A DNA stretch of 64,000 nucleotides, from assembly GCA_018402765.1 (NCBI GenBank), contig JAGYIE010000004.1, forward strand, positions 1-64,000, written 5' to 3'. Position numbers and translations under genes: made by a program. Below the pieces are notes generated by a model. That model worked only from the letters and a program-made list of their open reading frames with translations. It ran no database searches and was not told where the DNA came from. Within the stretch, counting starts at the first letter, position 1. Each line of letters begins with the position of its first letter. Source of the DNA: Vicingaceae bacterium (GTDB lineage: Bacteria > Bacteroidota > Bacteroidia > Flavobacteriales_E > Vicingaceae). Positions 38,667-47,806 of the stretch are shown one piece after another.

Positions 38667-40271
38667 ATGAGCCAAATTAAGAATACGTTATTATCTTTAT
38701 CAAGTGGTTTGCTTTTGGCTGTTGCATGGCCTGAAACACCCGGAATCACCTTTTTTATTTTTGTAGCTTTTCTACCCCTGCTTTTTGTAGAGCATAATCT
38801 CTCTAAGGATGGAGACAACCGCTCAGTAGCCTTTTTTGGCCAAAGTTATTTGGCTTTTTTTGTGTTTAATCTAATCACCACCTGGTGGATTTACTATGCA
38901 TCATTAACAGGAGCAGTTATGGCGATAGTGTTTAACTCCTTTTTCATGGCTGTAGTTTTCTTTTTGTTTTATCTAGTAAAGCAGCGTGTAGGAAATAAGG
39001 AAGGTTATATCGGTTTAATTTTGTTATGGATTGCATTTGAGTATTTACATCTAAACTGGGAGTTATCATGGTCGTGGCTTACTTTAGGAAATGCTTTTGC
39101 AAACACTCCCTCTTGGATACAATGGTATGAGTATACGGGTCATTTGGGTGGTTCTTTGTGGATTTTGATTGGTAATTTATTGTTGTTTTTTATTGTTCGA
39201 AATATCATTACCTACAAAAAGTCATTTCAAGGTCAAATTGTTAGAATTTTATTTTTGTTGATACTTCTAATTGGTCCTATGTACTGGTCAATTTCGGTTT
39301 ACACGAATTATGAGGAAGTTGTAGATCCTGTTGAGGTGGTAGTAGTTCAACCTAATATTGATCCTTATACAGACAAGTTTGGAGGTATGTCAGAGTCTGA
39401 TCAAATAAACCGAATCTTTGATTTGGCTGAACGAGAAGTAGATGAAAATACGGATTATATTGTAGCACCAGAGACCTCCTTTCCAGCAAATTACTGGGAA
39501 CATGAAATTAATTATATATATGGAACTGAGCGAGCTCGAAAAACAATCGAGAAGTTTCCTCAAGTGACGTACGTTGGAGGTTTGTCAACTGCTCGCTTAT
39601 ATACCGATGGAGAAGACTACCCTTTTACTGCTCGAAAGTTTAGTGATAATAGCCCTGGAAGATATGATATTTTTAATGCAGCTGTTCAAATTGACAAAAC
39701 ACAAAATATTGCACTGCACAGAAAATCAAAGCTTGTATTGGGGGTTGAAAAACTTCCTTTCAGAAAATACTTAAGCTTTATTGATAAGTTTTCTATAAAG
39801 CTAGGCGGAGCAAGTGGCTCATTGGGTTTTCAAGAGCATCCTACTAACTTTATAAATCAAGATAGTATAAATGTAGCACCTGTGATTTGTTACGAATCGG
39901 TATACCCCGAATATGTTGGGCAATATATAAATCAAGGAGCTGAACTTATTTTCATCATTACGAATGATGGTTGGTGGGAAAATACCGCAGGTTACAAACA
40001 TCATTTAGCTTATGCTCGATTGCTAGCGATTTCATATCGTAGAAGTATTGCAAGAAGCGCGAATACTGGAATATCAGCATTTGTTAATCAACGTGGGGAT
40101 GTGCTACAAAGAACGTCTTGGTGGCAACAAGATGTTTTAAAAGCTCAGCTTAATAAGAATGATAAAATTACCGTATATGCATCAAATGGAGACTTTATTG
40201 GACGCACAGCAGCCTTGTTCGCTCCGCTTTTGTTATTGCTCTCATACGTAAGGAAAGTGCGCAATAAATAA
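38667..40271 (+). CDS. lnt: Apolipoprotein N-acyltransferase
   Basis: Adds the third acyl chain to lipoproteins at the inner membrane. The 534-residue protein has a membrane part with about seven hydrophobic segments (residues 8-215) and a C-terminal carbon-nitrogen-hydrolase domain with the catalytic Glu in APETSFPA, Lys in HRKSKLVLGVE and Cys in VICYESVYPE. The family NDGWW motif (FIITNDGWWENTAG) is intact. The mature substrates here include LptE, GldK and the tandem lipoproteins. Confidence 0.95.
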   Translation: MSQIKNTLLSLSSGLLLAVAWPETPGITFFIFVAFLPLLFVEHNLSKDGDNRSVAFFGQSYLAFFVFNLITTWWIYYASLTGAVMAIVFNSFFMAVVFFLFYLVKQRVGNKEGYIGLILLWIAFEYLHLNWELSWSWLTLGNAFANTPSWIQWYEYTGHLGGSLWILIGNLLLFFIVRNIITYKKSFQGQIVRILFLLILLIGPMYWSISVYTNYEEVVDPVEVVVVQPNIDPYTDKFGGMSESDQINRIFDLAEREVDENTDYIVAPETSFPANYWEHEINYIYGTERARKTIEKFPQVTYVGGLSTARLYTDGEDYPFTARKFSDNSPGRYDIFNAAVQIDKTQNIALHRKSKLVLGVEKLPFRKYLSFIDKFSIKLGGASGSLGFQEHPTNFINQDSINVAPVICYESVYPEYVGQYINQGAELIFIITNDGWWENTAGYKHHLAYARLLAISYRRSIARSANTGISAFVNQRGDVLQRTSWWQQDVLKAQLNKNDKITVYASNGDFIGRTAALFAPLLLLLSYVRKVRNK

Positions 40272-40307
40272 GGTGCGATTTATAGGTCTAATAAGTTGAT
40301 ATTTCTT

Positions 40308-40315
40308 TAATTTTG
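40308..40315 (+). promoter_or_regulatory. -7 box upstream of lpd
   Basis: TAATTTTG fits TAnnTTTG, 59 bases before the lpd ATG. No clear -33 element. Confidence 0.4.
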
Positions 40316-40374
40316 TAGCCTATCAAGAATGAGTAAACGAATAGTAATAGGTATAAAATTTCAATAAAATCAAG

Positions 40375-41772
40375 ATGGAAAAATACGATGTAGCAATAAT
40401 TGGATCAGGACCTGGTGGATATGTATGTGCCATTAGATGCGCACAGCTAGGCATGAAGACAGTACTCATCGAAAAGTATAGCTCTTTAGGAGGGACTTGT
40501 TTAAACGTTGGTTGTATTCCTTCAAAAGCATTGTTGGATTCTTCAGAGCATTATCATCAAGCAAAGCACCAGTTTGAAGAACACGGTATCGGTTTAAAGG
40601 ACTTAAAGGTAAACTTTGAGCAAATGATTAAGCGTAAGCGCGGAGTTGTTGAGCAAACTGTTGGAGGTATTGATTTCTTGATGAAAAAAAACAAGATTGA
40701 TGTACTTACCGGTACAGCTTCTTTTGAGAGCAATACAGTTATCAATATTGAAGGAGAAAAAACATCAAAAATAGAGGCCAAAAAGGTAGTTATTGCTACA
40801 GGATCTAAGCCGGGCTCTTTACCTTTTATTACCCTTGATAAAGAGCGTGTAATTACGTCTACAGAGGCATTGGAGCTGAAAGAAATACCCAAGAAAATGA
40901 TTGTTATCGGTGGCGGTGTGATTGGTTTAGAGCTTGGTTCAGTGTATGCACGTTTAGGTACCGAAGTTTCAGTGGTAGAGTATATGGATGGCATTATCCC
41001 TACTATGGACAAAACGATGGGTAAGGAATTGCAGAAGTCGTTAAAGAAAATAGGAATCGAATTTTATTTAAGTCATAAAGTGAAATCTGTTCAAAATACA
41101 GGTAAGTCAGTAACTGTAAAGGCTGACAATAAAAAAGGTGAAGAAATTAGTCTAGAAGCAGATTGCTGCTTAGTATCAGTAGGTAGAACTCCTTACACCA
41201 AGGGGTTAGGTCTAGATAAAGCAGGTGTAAAGTTAGATGATAGAGGCCGAGTAGAAGTAGACGGACACTTAAAAACAAATGTTGATAATATTTATGCAAT
41301 TGGGGATGTAGTAAAAGGCGCTATGCTTGCACACAAAGCTGAAGAAGAAGGAATGTTTGTTGCTGAACATATGAATGGAGAACATCCACATATTGATTAT
41401 AACTTAATTCCTGGAGTAGTTTACACATGGCCAGAAGTTGCAAGTGTAGGCCAAACTGAGGAGCAATTGAAAGAGTCGGGTAGAGCGTATAAGGCCGGCT
41501 CATTCCCATTTAAAGCAAGCGGAAGAGCTAGAGCAAGTATGGACACTGATGGAGTTGTAAAAGTATTAGCAGATAAGGAAACGGATGAAGTATTAGGCGT
41601 TCATATTATTGGGCCTAGAGCAGCTGATATGATTGCTGAGGCAGTTGTCGCTATGGAATTTAGAGCCACTGCAGAGGATATTTCAAGAATGAGTCATGCT
41701 CACCCTACATTTACCGAAGCATTGAAGGAAGCTGCATTGGCGGCTACAGACAACAGAGCGATTCATATTTAA
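40375..41772 (+). CDS. lpdA: Dihydrolipoyl dehydrogenase (E3)
   Basis: FAD enzyme that reoxidises lipoamide in 2-oxoacid dehydrogenase complexes. The 465-residue protein shows the FAD site (AIIGSGPGGYVCAIR), the redox disulfide in GGTCLNVGCIPSKAL (Cys42 and Cys47), the NAD site (MIVIGGGVIGLELGSVYARLG), the second FAD motif (IYAIGDV), and the C-terminal catalytic HAHPTFTEALKEAA. Complete, ordinary, monocistronic, with a terminator 30 bases downstream. Confidence 0.97.
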   Translation: MEKYDVAIIGSGPGGYVCAIRCAQLGMKTVLIEKYSSLGGTCLNVGCIPSKALLDSSEHYHQAKHQFEEHGIGLKDLKVNFEQMIKRKRGVVEQTVGGIDFLMKKNKIDVLTGTASFESNTVINIEGEKTSKIEAKKVVIATGSKPGSLPFITLDKERVITSTEALELKEIPKKMIVIGGGVIGLELGSVYARLGTEVSVVEYMDGIIPTMDKTMGKELQKSLKKIGIEFYLSHKVKSVQNTGKSVTVKADNKKGEEISLEADCCLVSVGRTPYTKGLGLDKAGVKLDDRGRVEVDGHLKTNVDNIYAIGDVVKGAMLAHKAEEEGMFVAEHMNGEHPHIDYNLIPGVVYTWPEVASVGQTEEQLKESGRAYKAGSFPFKASGRARASMDTDGVVKVLADKETDEVLGVHIIGPRAADMIAEAVVAMEFRATAEDISRMSHAHPTFTEALKEAALAATDNRAIHI

Positions 41773-41801
41773 AAGAACTATTTTAAGAACTGAATGTTTG
41801 A

Positions 41802-41833
41802 AAAGCGTTGTGGATGAAAATTTACAACGCTTT
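41802..41833 (+). terminator. Terminator after lpd
   Basis: Perfect 10-bp inverted repeat AAAGCGTTGT / ACAACGCTTT with a 12-base loop, between the lpd stop and the hemH ATG. The T run is short. Confidence 0.65.
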
Positions 41834-41853
41834 CAATTTATAAAAGACATAAG

Positions 41854-42867
41854 ATGGATAAAACTGGTGTATTAATAGTGAATTTGGGAACTCCTGACAG
41901 CCCGAAAGTAAAGGATGTTCGCCCTTATCTGCGTGAATTTTTAAATGACCCAAGAGTGATTGATATCCCATGGTTATTGCGTAAAATATTGGTGAATTTG
42001 ATCATCGTGCCCTTCAGATCATTTAGTTCTTCTAAAATATATAAAGAACTATGGACAGATAATGGCTCACCATTATTAATTTATGGAGAAGAGGTAAAAG
42101 AAATGCTTCAAGATAAATTAGGCGACCAGTTTGGGGTTCACTTAGCTATGCGCTACCAAAACCCAAGTATGGATAAAGTAATGGCTGAAATGCGTCTACT
42201 TAACTATACCAAGATTGTTGTTTTTCCTATGTTTCCGCACTATGCTTCTGCAAGTACAGGTTCTGCAATAGAGAAAGCAATGAAAATTATGAGTAAATGG
42301 TGGGTAATTCCTGATGTTACTTTTATCAGTCAATATTGGGATCATCCTGGATTTATTAATGCATGTGTTGAAAGAGCAAAGCAGTATAATTTAGACGAAT
42401 ACGAACATTTCTTATTTTCGTATCACGGTGTTCCTGAGCGACATGTAGATAAAGTTTATTTAGATGGTTCACCTTGTGCTGATCACAATTGTGAGAATGA
42501 ATTAACAGACACAAATAAATATTGCTACAAAGCAACCTGTTTTGCTACCACTCGACTTATCGTAGAACGCTTAGGTATTCCTGAGGATAAATATACAGTA
42601 GCTTTCCAGTCACGGTTAGATAATAAATGGTTAACACCATTTTCGGATAAAGTGGTTGAGGAGAAGGCAAAAGGAGGAATGAAAAAAATGTTGGCTTTTA
42701 GTCCTGCGTTTGTTGCTGATTGTTTAGAAACTACCGTGGAGATTGGTATTGAATACCAAGAAATATGGGAGGAGCATGGAGGAGACAAACTTCAATTAGT
42801 AGAAAGTCTGAATGCTCACCCAATATGGGTAAACGCGATTAGGGATATGATTTTAGAGCGAGTTTAA
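41854..42867 (+). CDS. hemH: Ferrochelatase
   Basis: Inserts iron into protoporphyrin IX, the last step of haem synthesis. The 337-residue protein starts KTGVLIVNLGTPDSPKVKDV, has the active-site FSYHGVPERHV motif, QSRLDNKWLTPF, and the C-terminal FSPAFVADCLETTVEI block with the conserved Glu. The Cys-containing insert SPCADHNCENELTDTNKYC is often seen in Bacteroidota. The stop codon is in the loop of a terminator hairpin. Confidence 0.96.
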   Translation: MDKTGVLIVNLGTPDSPKVKDVRPYLREFLNDPRVIDIPWLLRKILVNLIIVPFRSFSSSKIYKELWTDNGSPLLIYGEEVKEMLQDKLGDQFGVHLAMRYQNPSMDKVMAEMRLLNYTKIVVFPMFPHYASASTGSAIEKAMKIMSKWWVIPDVTFISQYWDHPGFINACVERAKQYNLDEYEHFLFSYHGVPERHVDKVYLDGSPCADHNCENELTDTNKYCYKATCFATTRLIVERLGIPEDKYTVAFQSRLDNKWLTPFSDKVVEEKAKGGMKKMLAFSPAFVADCLETTVEIGIEYQEIWEEHGGDKLQLVESLNAHPIWVNAIRDMILERV

Positions 42868-42883
42868 TACTCGCTTTTTTTTC
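42857..42883 (+). terminator. Terminator overlapping the end of hemH
   Basis: AGCGAGT / ACTCGCT with loop TTAAT, then eight T. The left arm is coding and the stop codon TAA (42865-42867) is in the loop. Confidence 0.85.
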
Positions 42884-42981
42884 GCTTATAAAGTTGTGTT
42901 TTAGTGAAGAGGCGACGAGATCTGCGAATCTGCTTAAAATTTTATACTTCTGTATTAAATGAATCTCGTTGTATTTCATAT

Positions 42982-43866
42982 TTAATCATTCAATGGCTCA
43001 CCCTCAGGTCGATTATGTTTCCATCGTTTATGGCTCCATAGCCAGTAGGCAGGTTCTTTAACAATTTCTGCCTCCAAAATACGTGTGTGTGTTTTGGTAA
43101 TCTCTCCATAAGAAGTTTTACTAGCATCATCACATATAGCTTGATATTCAATTTGAAAATGTCCACGTTTTAAGCGTCGAATATGACCGTAAACTACTGC
43201 GCAATTGTGCTCTGAAGCAAATTTTTCCGCTCCAAATTGAACGCCTGTTTCTTGATTTAAAAACGTCATCCAAAACGCTCTTTGGCCTTTTCTTGGCGAT
43301 TGGTCTGAGCCAAAAATAATCATTCGTTTTTCAGCAGATTTTTCGGCCATCAATTCGCGAATCATAGAGCTTGGTAATAAATTTAATCCGAAGCGCGATC
43401 TGCTGGCCTTTACTTTTTTGTCGAAAAATTTATTTGCGAGAGGAGTGAAAAGCGCAATTGGCTTAATATTTATAGTAGGTCCCACTGCTACTGCAAATAA
43501 TTCCCAGTTTCCATAATGCCCACCAACTAAAACGACATCTTTACCTTGCTTTCCGTAGTTATTTATAATTTCAGTATTTACCGAACCCATTCGTTTTTGT
43601 GCCTCTTGTGAGGATATGCTAAAGCCTTTAATGCTTTCAACTATTAAATCACAAAAATGTCTGTAGAACTTAAACATTATTGCCTCAACCTCCTTAGTTG
43701 ATTTTTCAGGAAAAGAGCGTTGAATATTACCAAAAACAACTTTTTTTCTATAACCTACAATGTAGTATAAGATAAAAAAGGTTACATCAGAAATGCGATA
43801 AATAACCCAAAAAGGGAGCAACGAGATTGGTTTGACAATTAGGTAATATAATAATGTACTCAGCAT
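42982..43866 (-). CDS. LpxL/LpxM-like lysophospholipid or lipid A acyltransferase
   Basis: A membrane-anchored acyltransferase of 294 residues with an N-terminal hydrophobic segment (LYYLIVKPISLLPFWVIYRI) and the H-x4-E motif in GGHYGNWELFAVA. The FGSDQSPRKGQRAFWMTFLNQ block with its nearby VQFGAEKFA and the C-terminal EPAYWLWSHKRWKHNRP are typical of lipid A late acyltransferases. Substrate could be KDO-lipid A or a lysophospholipid. Single gene, minus strand. Confidence 0.9.
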   Translation of the reverse strand: MLSTLLYYLIVKPISLLPFWVIYRISDVTFFILYYIVGYRKKVVFGNIQRSFPEKSTKEVEAIMFKFYRHFCDLIVESIKGFSISSQEAQKRMGSVNTEIINNYGKQGKDVVLVGGHYGNWELFAVAVGPTINIKPIALFTPLANKFFDKKVKASRSRFGLNLLPSSMIRELMAEKSAEKRMIIFGSDQSPRKGQRAFWMTFLNQETGVQFGAEKFASEHNCAVVYGHIRRLKRGHFQIEYQAICDDASKTSYGEITKTHTRILEAEIVKEPAYWLWSHKRWKHNRPEGEPLND

Positions 43867-43894
43867 AAAAATTAAGAATCTATAAATGGGACAA

Positions 43895-43902
43895 CAAAGC
43901 TA
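43895..43902 (-). promoter_or_regulatory. -7 box of the LpxL-like gene
   Basis: TAGCTTTG on the minus strand fits TAnnTTTG, 28 bases before the ATG. The -33 element is not clear. Confidence 0.4.
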
Positions 43903-43978
43903 AAATATTTCTTCAGTAAAAATATCTTTTTTAAGAGCATTATCTATTCATGAACCATTTCAATTGAATTCGGTTTTT

Positions 43979-43986
43979 TACCTTTG
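43979..43986 (+). promoter_or_regulatory. -7 box giving a leaderless pabB transcript
   Basis: TACCTTTG fits TAnnTTTG and ends 3 bases before the ATG at 43990, so transcription should start at or within a few bases of the initiation codon. This argues against the TTG at 43984, which lies inside the box. Confidence 0.45.
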
Positions 43987-43989
43987 ATT

Positions 43990-45267
43990 ATGCAATCATA
44001 CGAACAAGATATTTTTATTCCAGCATATATTCAGTTGGTAGAATTAACAAGGCACTTTAATGTTGCAACTGTTCTCCATTCTAATAGTTATACAGATCAG
44101 TATGGTAAATATGAGTGGATTGCAGCTTATGGAGCATCAGCTTTTATTTCACCGAATTCCTCTTCTTTTGAAGCTTTAGATGGGTTTATTAAAAAGAATA
44201 ATTGGGTTATTGGTGGCTTGTCATATGATCTAAAAAATGAATTAGAAGCACTAAGCTCTAGGGAATACAATCCCATAGATTTTCCTACACTTTATTTTTA
44301 CACTCCGCAGTTATTACTCTATCAGCTTAGAAATTCAAGTAAGGTGAGTTGTTTTTATGCTACTGACTTATCGAAGAGTCAAGTTGATGAGCTGATTCAA
44401 AAGTTAAATACCACCAATCTAGAAGAAGGGAACAGTTTTGTCCCGACTTTACAACCCCGAATATCACAGAATGACTATTTGAATAAGATTACTGAATTGA
44501 AGCAGCATATCCAGCGGGGTGATATTTATGAAGTTAATTTCTGTCAAGAGTTTTACGCTGAGAATAGTACGATTGATCCTATTGCAGTCATGAATTCGTT
44601 GAATAGAAGTGCTGCAATGCCTTTTTCTACATATTTCAAGATTAATTCTTCCCATCTCATGGGTGCTTCACCTGAGCGATTTATTTGCAAGCGCAAGGAC
44701 AGTTTAATCGCTCAGCCGATAAAGGGTACACTGAAACGCGCTGGTAATGATGAAAAAGAGATAGACCAATTGAAACATGACGCAAAGGAGCAAAATGAGA
44801 ATGTAATGATTGTTGATTTAATGCGGAATGATTTATCAAAAGTAGCACAGCGTGGATCTGTAAACGTGGAGGAGTTATTTGGCATTTATTCTTTTCCAAA
44901 AGTGCATCAAATGATTAGTACAATTTCTGCTAAATTGAAACCTGAAATATCCGCTGTTGAGGCCATAAAGCAAGCTTTTCCAATGGGATCTATGACAGGG
45001 GCTCCTAAAGTAAGTGCAATGAAACTCATTGATAAAATGGAGGAGACTCGAAGAGGATGGTATTCAGGTGCAGTTGGTTATTTTGATGCGGAAGGAGACT
45101 TTGATTTTAACGTAATTATTCGCTCATTGCAGTATAACGCCGCTTCGAAGTATTCTTCCCTAATAGTTGGCGGGGCTATTACGGCTAAGTCTATTCCTCA
45201 GAAAGAATATGAAGAATGCTTGTTAAAGGCAAAGTCTGTGTTTAACTTAACCACTAAAAAGGCGTAG
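43990..45267 (+). CDS. pabB: Aminodeoxychorismate synthase component I (PabB-like chorismate-binding enzyme)
   Basis: Converts chorismate to aminodeoxychorismate for folate synthesis. The 425-residue protein has the chorismate-binding domain: GDIYEVNFCQEF, MGASPERFICKR, AQPIKGTLKRAGND, IVDLMRNDLSKVA, FPMGSMTGAPKVSAMKLID and GGAITAKSIPQKEYEECL. The N-terminal 150 residues are divergent, as often in Bacteroidota PabB. No adjacent amidotransferase (pabA) is present, so an anthranilate or isochorismate synthase role is the alternative. The stop abuts the tilS ATG. Confidence 0.86.
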   Translation: MQSYEQDIFIPAYIQLVELTRHFNVATVLHSNSYTDQYGKYEWIAAYGASAFISPNSSSFEALDGFIKKNNWVIGGLSYDLKNELEALSSREYNPIDFPTLYFYTPQLLLYQLRNSSKVSCFYATDLSKSQVDELIQKLNTTNLEEGNSFVPTLQPRISQNDYLNKITELKQHIQRGDIYEVNFCQEFYAENSTIDPIAVMNSLNRSAAMPFSTYFKINSSHLMGASPERFICKRKDSLIAQPIKGTLKRAGNDEKEIDQLKHDAKEQNENVMIVDLMRNDLSKVAQRGSVNVEELFGIYSFPKVHQMISTISAKLKPEISAVEAIKQAFPMGSMTGAPKVSAMKLIDKMEETRRGWYSGAVGYFDAEGDFDFNVIIRSLQYNAASKYSSLIVGGAITAKSIPQKEYEECLLKAKSVFNLTTKKA

Positions 45268-46584
45268 ATGTTAGATAGATTAAAAGAATTTAATAGTGAA
45301 AAGGGATTATTTAATTCTACCGATAAATTACTTATTGCAGTAAGCGGTGGGGTAGATTCTATTGTTTTGGTGGAATTATTGCGTCAAATGGATAATCAAA
45401 TTGCAGTGGCTCATTGTAATTTTAAATTGAGGGCACGAGAAAGTGATTTAGATCAGGAGTTTGTCAAAGAATATTGCGAAAATCATGACATCCCATTTTA
45501 TACCATTTCATTTAATACTAAAGAAATTGCGGCTGAGCGAAAAATTTCTACTCAAATGGCTGCTCGCGAACTCCGATACGATTGGTTTGAGGATTTATTA
45601 GAACGATATGAATTAGATAAATTGGTTACTGCCCATCATATTAATGATCAAGTAGAAACCTTTTTTGTGAACTTACTTAGGGGTAGCGGAGTAAATGGAT
45701 TGTCGGGGATACCAATTAAAGCCGAACGATTGGTTCGACCGTTGAGTTTTGCTACGAAGCAGGAAGTAAAAGATTTTGCAGCGAGTAAAAACTTAAAATA
45801 CAGAGAAGATGAATCCAACTCAGAAAATAAATACGTTCGAAATAAAATTCGATTGGAGATTATTCCCTTATTGGAAGAACTTAATCCTTCTTTTATTCAG
45901 AATGCCCACAAAAGTATGAACCTACTTTCGGAGGCTAACTTATTAGTAGCAGAAGAAGTTAGTCGCTTTAGAAAGCTAGCAGTAAAAGTTACGAATGATG
46001 AGGTGGTGATCAATTTGGAATTGCTGAAAAAATCAATTGCTCCACAGCTGGTTGCTTATGAATTGTTAAAAGTTTTTGGTTTCAATAGCAGCCAAGTAGA
46101 AAATATCGTTCAGACCAAAAATTTAGTAACTGGTGCTATTATTGAATCAGAAACGAATGTGTTGTTAGTCAATAGAGATGAGTTAATTGTATCACCAAAA
46201 AAAGAGACAAATGGAGTGCAAGAGGAAAAGATTGGCGGCTTAGTTTTTGAGAACAAATGGCTGAAGGGAGATGTAATTCCTCGAGAGGAGTTATTGGAAT
46301 TTCCTGATGGAATTACCGAAGCGGCTTTCGATGCTGATTTAATTGAGAAACCCATTTTATTGGATGGTTGGCAAAAAGGAGACGCTTTTCAGCCTTTTGG
46401 AATGAAAACGTTTAAAAAGCTAAGTGACTTTTTTATCGATGAAAAACTGTCGTTGTTTCAGAAAGAAAAGGTGCAGGTCTTGCGCTCCAATGATTCCATA
46501 GTTTGGTTAGTAGGTCATAGAGCAGATAATCGATTTAGAATTACAGAAAACACAAAGCAAGTTTGGTTGGTTAAAATAAAATGA
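45268..46584 (+). CDS. tilS: tRNA(Ile)-lysidine synthase TilS
   Basis: Changes C34 of the AUA-reading tRNA-Ile to lysidine. The 438-residue protein has the PP-loop LIAVSGGVDSIVLVELLR near residues 22-39, VTAHHINDQVETFFVNLLRGSG, the N-terminal synthetase domain, and a C-terminal TilS_C domain ending in RITENTKQVWLVKIK. It begins immediately after pabB and overlaps the next gene by 4 bases. Confidence 0.95.
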   Translation: MLDRLKEFNSEKGLFNSTDKLLIAVSGGVDSIVLVELLRQMDNQIAVAHCNFKLRARESDLDQEFVKEYCENHDIPFYTISFNTKEIAAERKISTQMAARELRYDWFEDLLERYELDKLVTAHHINDQVETFFVNLLRGSGVNGLSGIPIKAERLVRPLSFATKQEVKDFAASKNLKYREDESNSENKYVRNKIRLEIIPLLEELNPSFIQNAHKSMNLLSEANLLVAEEVSRFRKLAVKVTNDEVVINLELLKKSIAPQLVAYELLKVFGFNSSQVENIVQTKNLVTGAIIESETNVLLVNRDELIVSPKKETNGVQEEKIGGLVFENKWLKGDVIPREELLEFPDGITEAAFDADLIEKPILLDGWQKGDAFQPFGMKTFKKLSDFFIDEKLSLFQKEKVQVLRSNDSIVWLVGHRADNRFRITENTKQVWLVKIK

Positions 46585-47282
46585 ACTTAAAACAAAAGGT
46601 AGCAGCAGAGAAATTTTACTTTTTACTCGGCGGTATTTTTATCGCTTGTTTAGTAAGTGGGAATCTGATTTTCCAAAAGTTTTTCAGCTGGGATTTTTTT
46701 GATTCTTACACTTTTGAACTGTCAGTTGGAATTTTACCTTATCCACTTACTTTTTTGATTACAGATTTAATTTCAGAGATTTATGGTCGAAAGCGGGCGA
46801 ATTTTGTAGTTGTTTCTGGCTTAGTGGCCACTTTTTTCATTTTTCTATTAGTGCTTATTGCAGATGCAGTTCCTGCTACAAGTTGGTCTCCTGTTAGCGA
46901 TGAGCTATTTACTAAAGTATTTGGTCTGACAGGAGCTGCTGTAACGGCTTCTATGGTTGCCTACTTATTGGCTCAATTTGTAGACATACGTATTTATCAC
47001 TATTGGAAGAAAAAAACAAATGGCAAGCATTTATGGCTGAGGAATAACTTTAGTACCATTACGTCACAATTGGTCGATACTGCAAGCGTCTTGCTGTTGC
47101 TTTGTGTATTCGGCAGCATTGAGTGGAGTAGGTTTGGAGATTTGTTAACCAATGGATTTCTCTATAAATTACTGATTGCCCTAATTGACACCCCTGTTTT
47201 ATACCTTATGGTTTATTTAGCTAAACGAAAGTTAGGATTAAACAATAATGAAGAAATTCCATTTGAAGGAGAAGAGGAATGA
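46581..47282 (+). CDS. yhhQ: Queuosine precursor transporter (YhhQ/VUT family)
   Basis: Inner-membrane importer for queuosine precursors such as preQ0 or preQ1. The 233-residue protein has about six membrane helices and the family segment LPYPLTFLITDLISEIYGRKRA, plus QLVDTASVLLLLCVFG with the conserved D-T/S pair. Its ATG overlaps the tilS stop (ATGA), so the tRNA-modification theme extends from tilS to a queuosine precursor. The sequence ends in an acidic tail. Confidence 0.93.
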   Translation: MNLKQKVAAEKFYFLLGGIFIACLVSGNLIFQKFFSWDFFDSYTFELSVGILPYPLTFLITDLISEIYGRKRANFVVVSGLVATFFIFLLVLIADAVPATSWSPVSDELFTKVFGLTGAAVTASMVAYLLAQFVDIRIYHYWKKKTNGKHLWLRNNFSTITSQLVDTASVLLLLCVFGSIEWSRFGDLLTNGFLYKLLIALIDTPVLYLMVYLAKRKLGLNNNEEIPFEGEEE

Positions 47283-47806
47283 GGTTGGCATTATTTACTT
47301 TTGCACTATTGTCCGATTAAAAAATGTGTTGAATAAAACCAATGAATATTTGAAGATTTTCCCTTGAATTTTTTTTTGAAAACTGATTTTAAGCTTTATG
47401 TTCTTTTGGCTTCTAGTCTTTTTGAACATTTACAAAATGGGAAACCAAATGAACCAACCTCTCTTACCTCAGGCAGGAAATTGAAACCCAACTCTTCTAA
47501 ATGGCATTGAGATAAAATAAAAATCAATACCGTAAATAGCTAACAGGGACTTACGAGATACTTCCCAAAAATTTAACCTTTCTTAAATTTTTATTTTTTA
47601 TAATTTATATTGATCAGTAAAAATTTCATTGTACCTCCTCTGAATTAGTGACAAATCAAGATAGCGCTAGCATTTGATAGCATGAAATTGTACTGTCATG
47701 AAAATTAATTAGATATGATAAGTGTTAAAAAACAAATCTTTTCTATTAAAAAATTAAAATAGCAATAATTTTTTTATAATTTTATGCAAAACAGATACTT
47801 ATAATT
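47283..47806. other. 524-bp gene-free stretch between yhhQ and the broken cargo gene
   Basis: No start-to-stop frame of convincing composition. The first part (47308-47455) is a degenerate intergenic repeat related to 58216-58346 (separate entry). The rest is AT-rich with short A and T runs and no clear promoter or hairpin. Confidence 0.6.
47308..47455 (+). repeat. Intergenic repeat, copy A (degenerate)
   Basis: Read on the plus strand it shares with the minus strand of 58216-58346 the ordered blocks TTGAAGATTTT, CCTTGAATTT, a T-rich run with TTTGAA, ATGTTCTTTTG and AAAATG followed by ACCAAA. It begins with CACTATTGTCCGATTAAAA; part of this, TTGTCCGATTAAAA, also occurs at 57917-57930. Insertions and losses distinguish the copies. 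No coding potential. Confidence 0.55.

Noticed and set aside
40557..41012. 151-codon minus-strand frame inside lpd
   Set aside because: Fully antisense to the conserved FAD/NAD enzyme; the composition is that of a shadow frame.
43984..43989. TTG start for pabB
   Set aside because: It lies in the TACCTTTG box; the ATG at 43990 is better.
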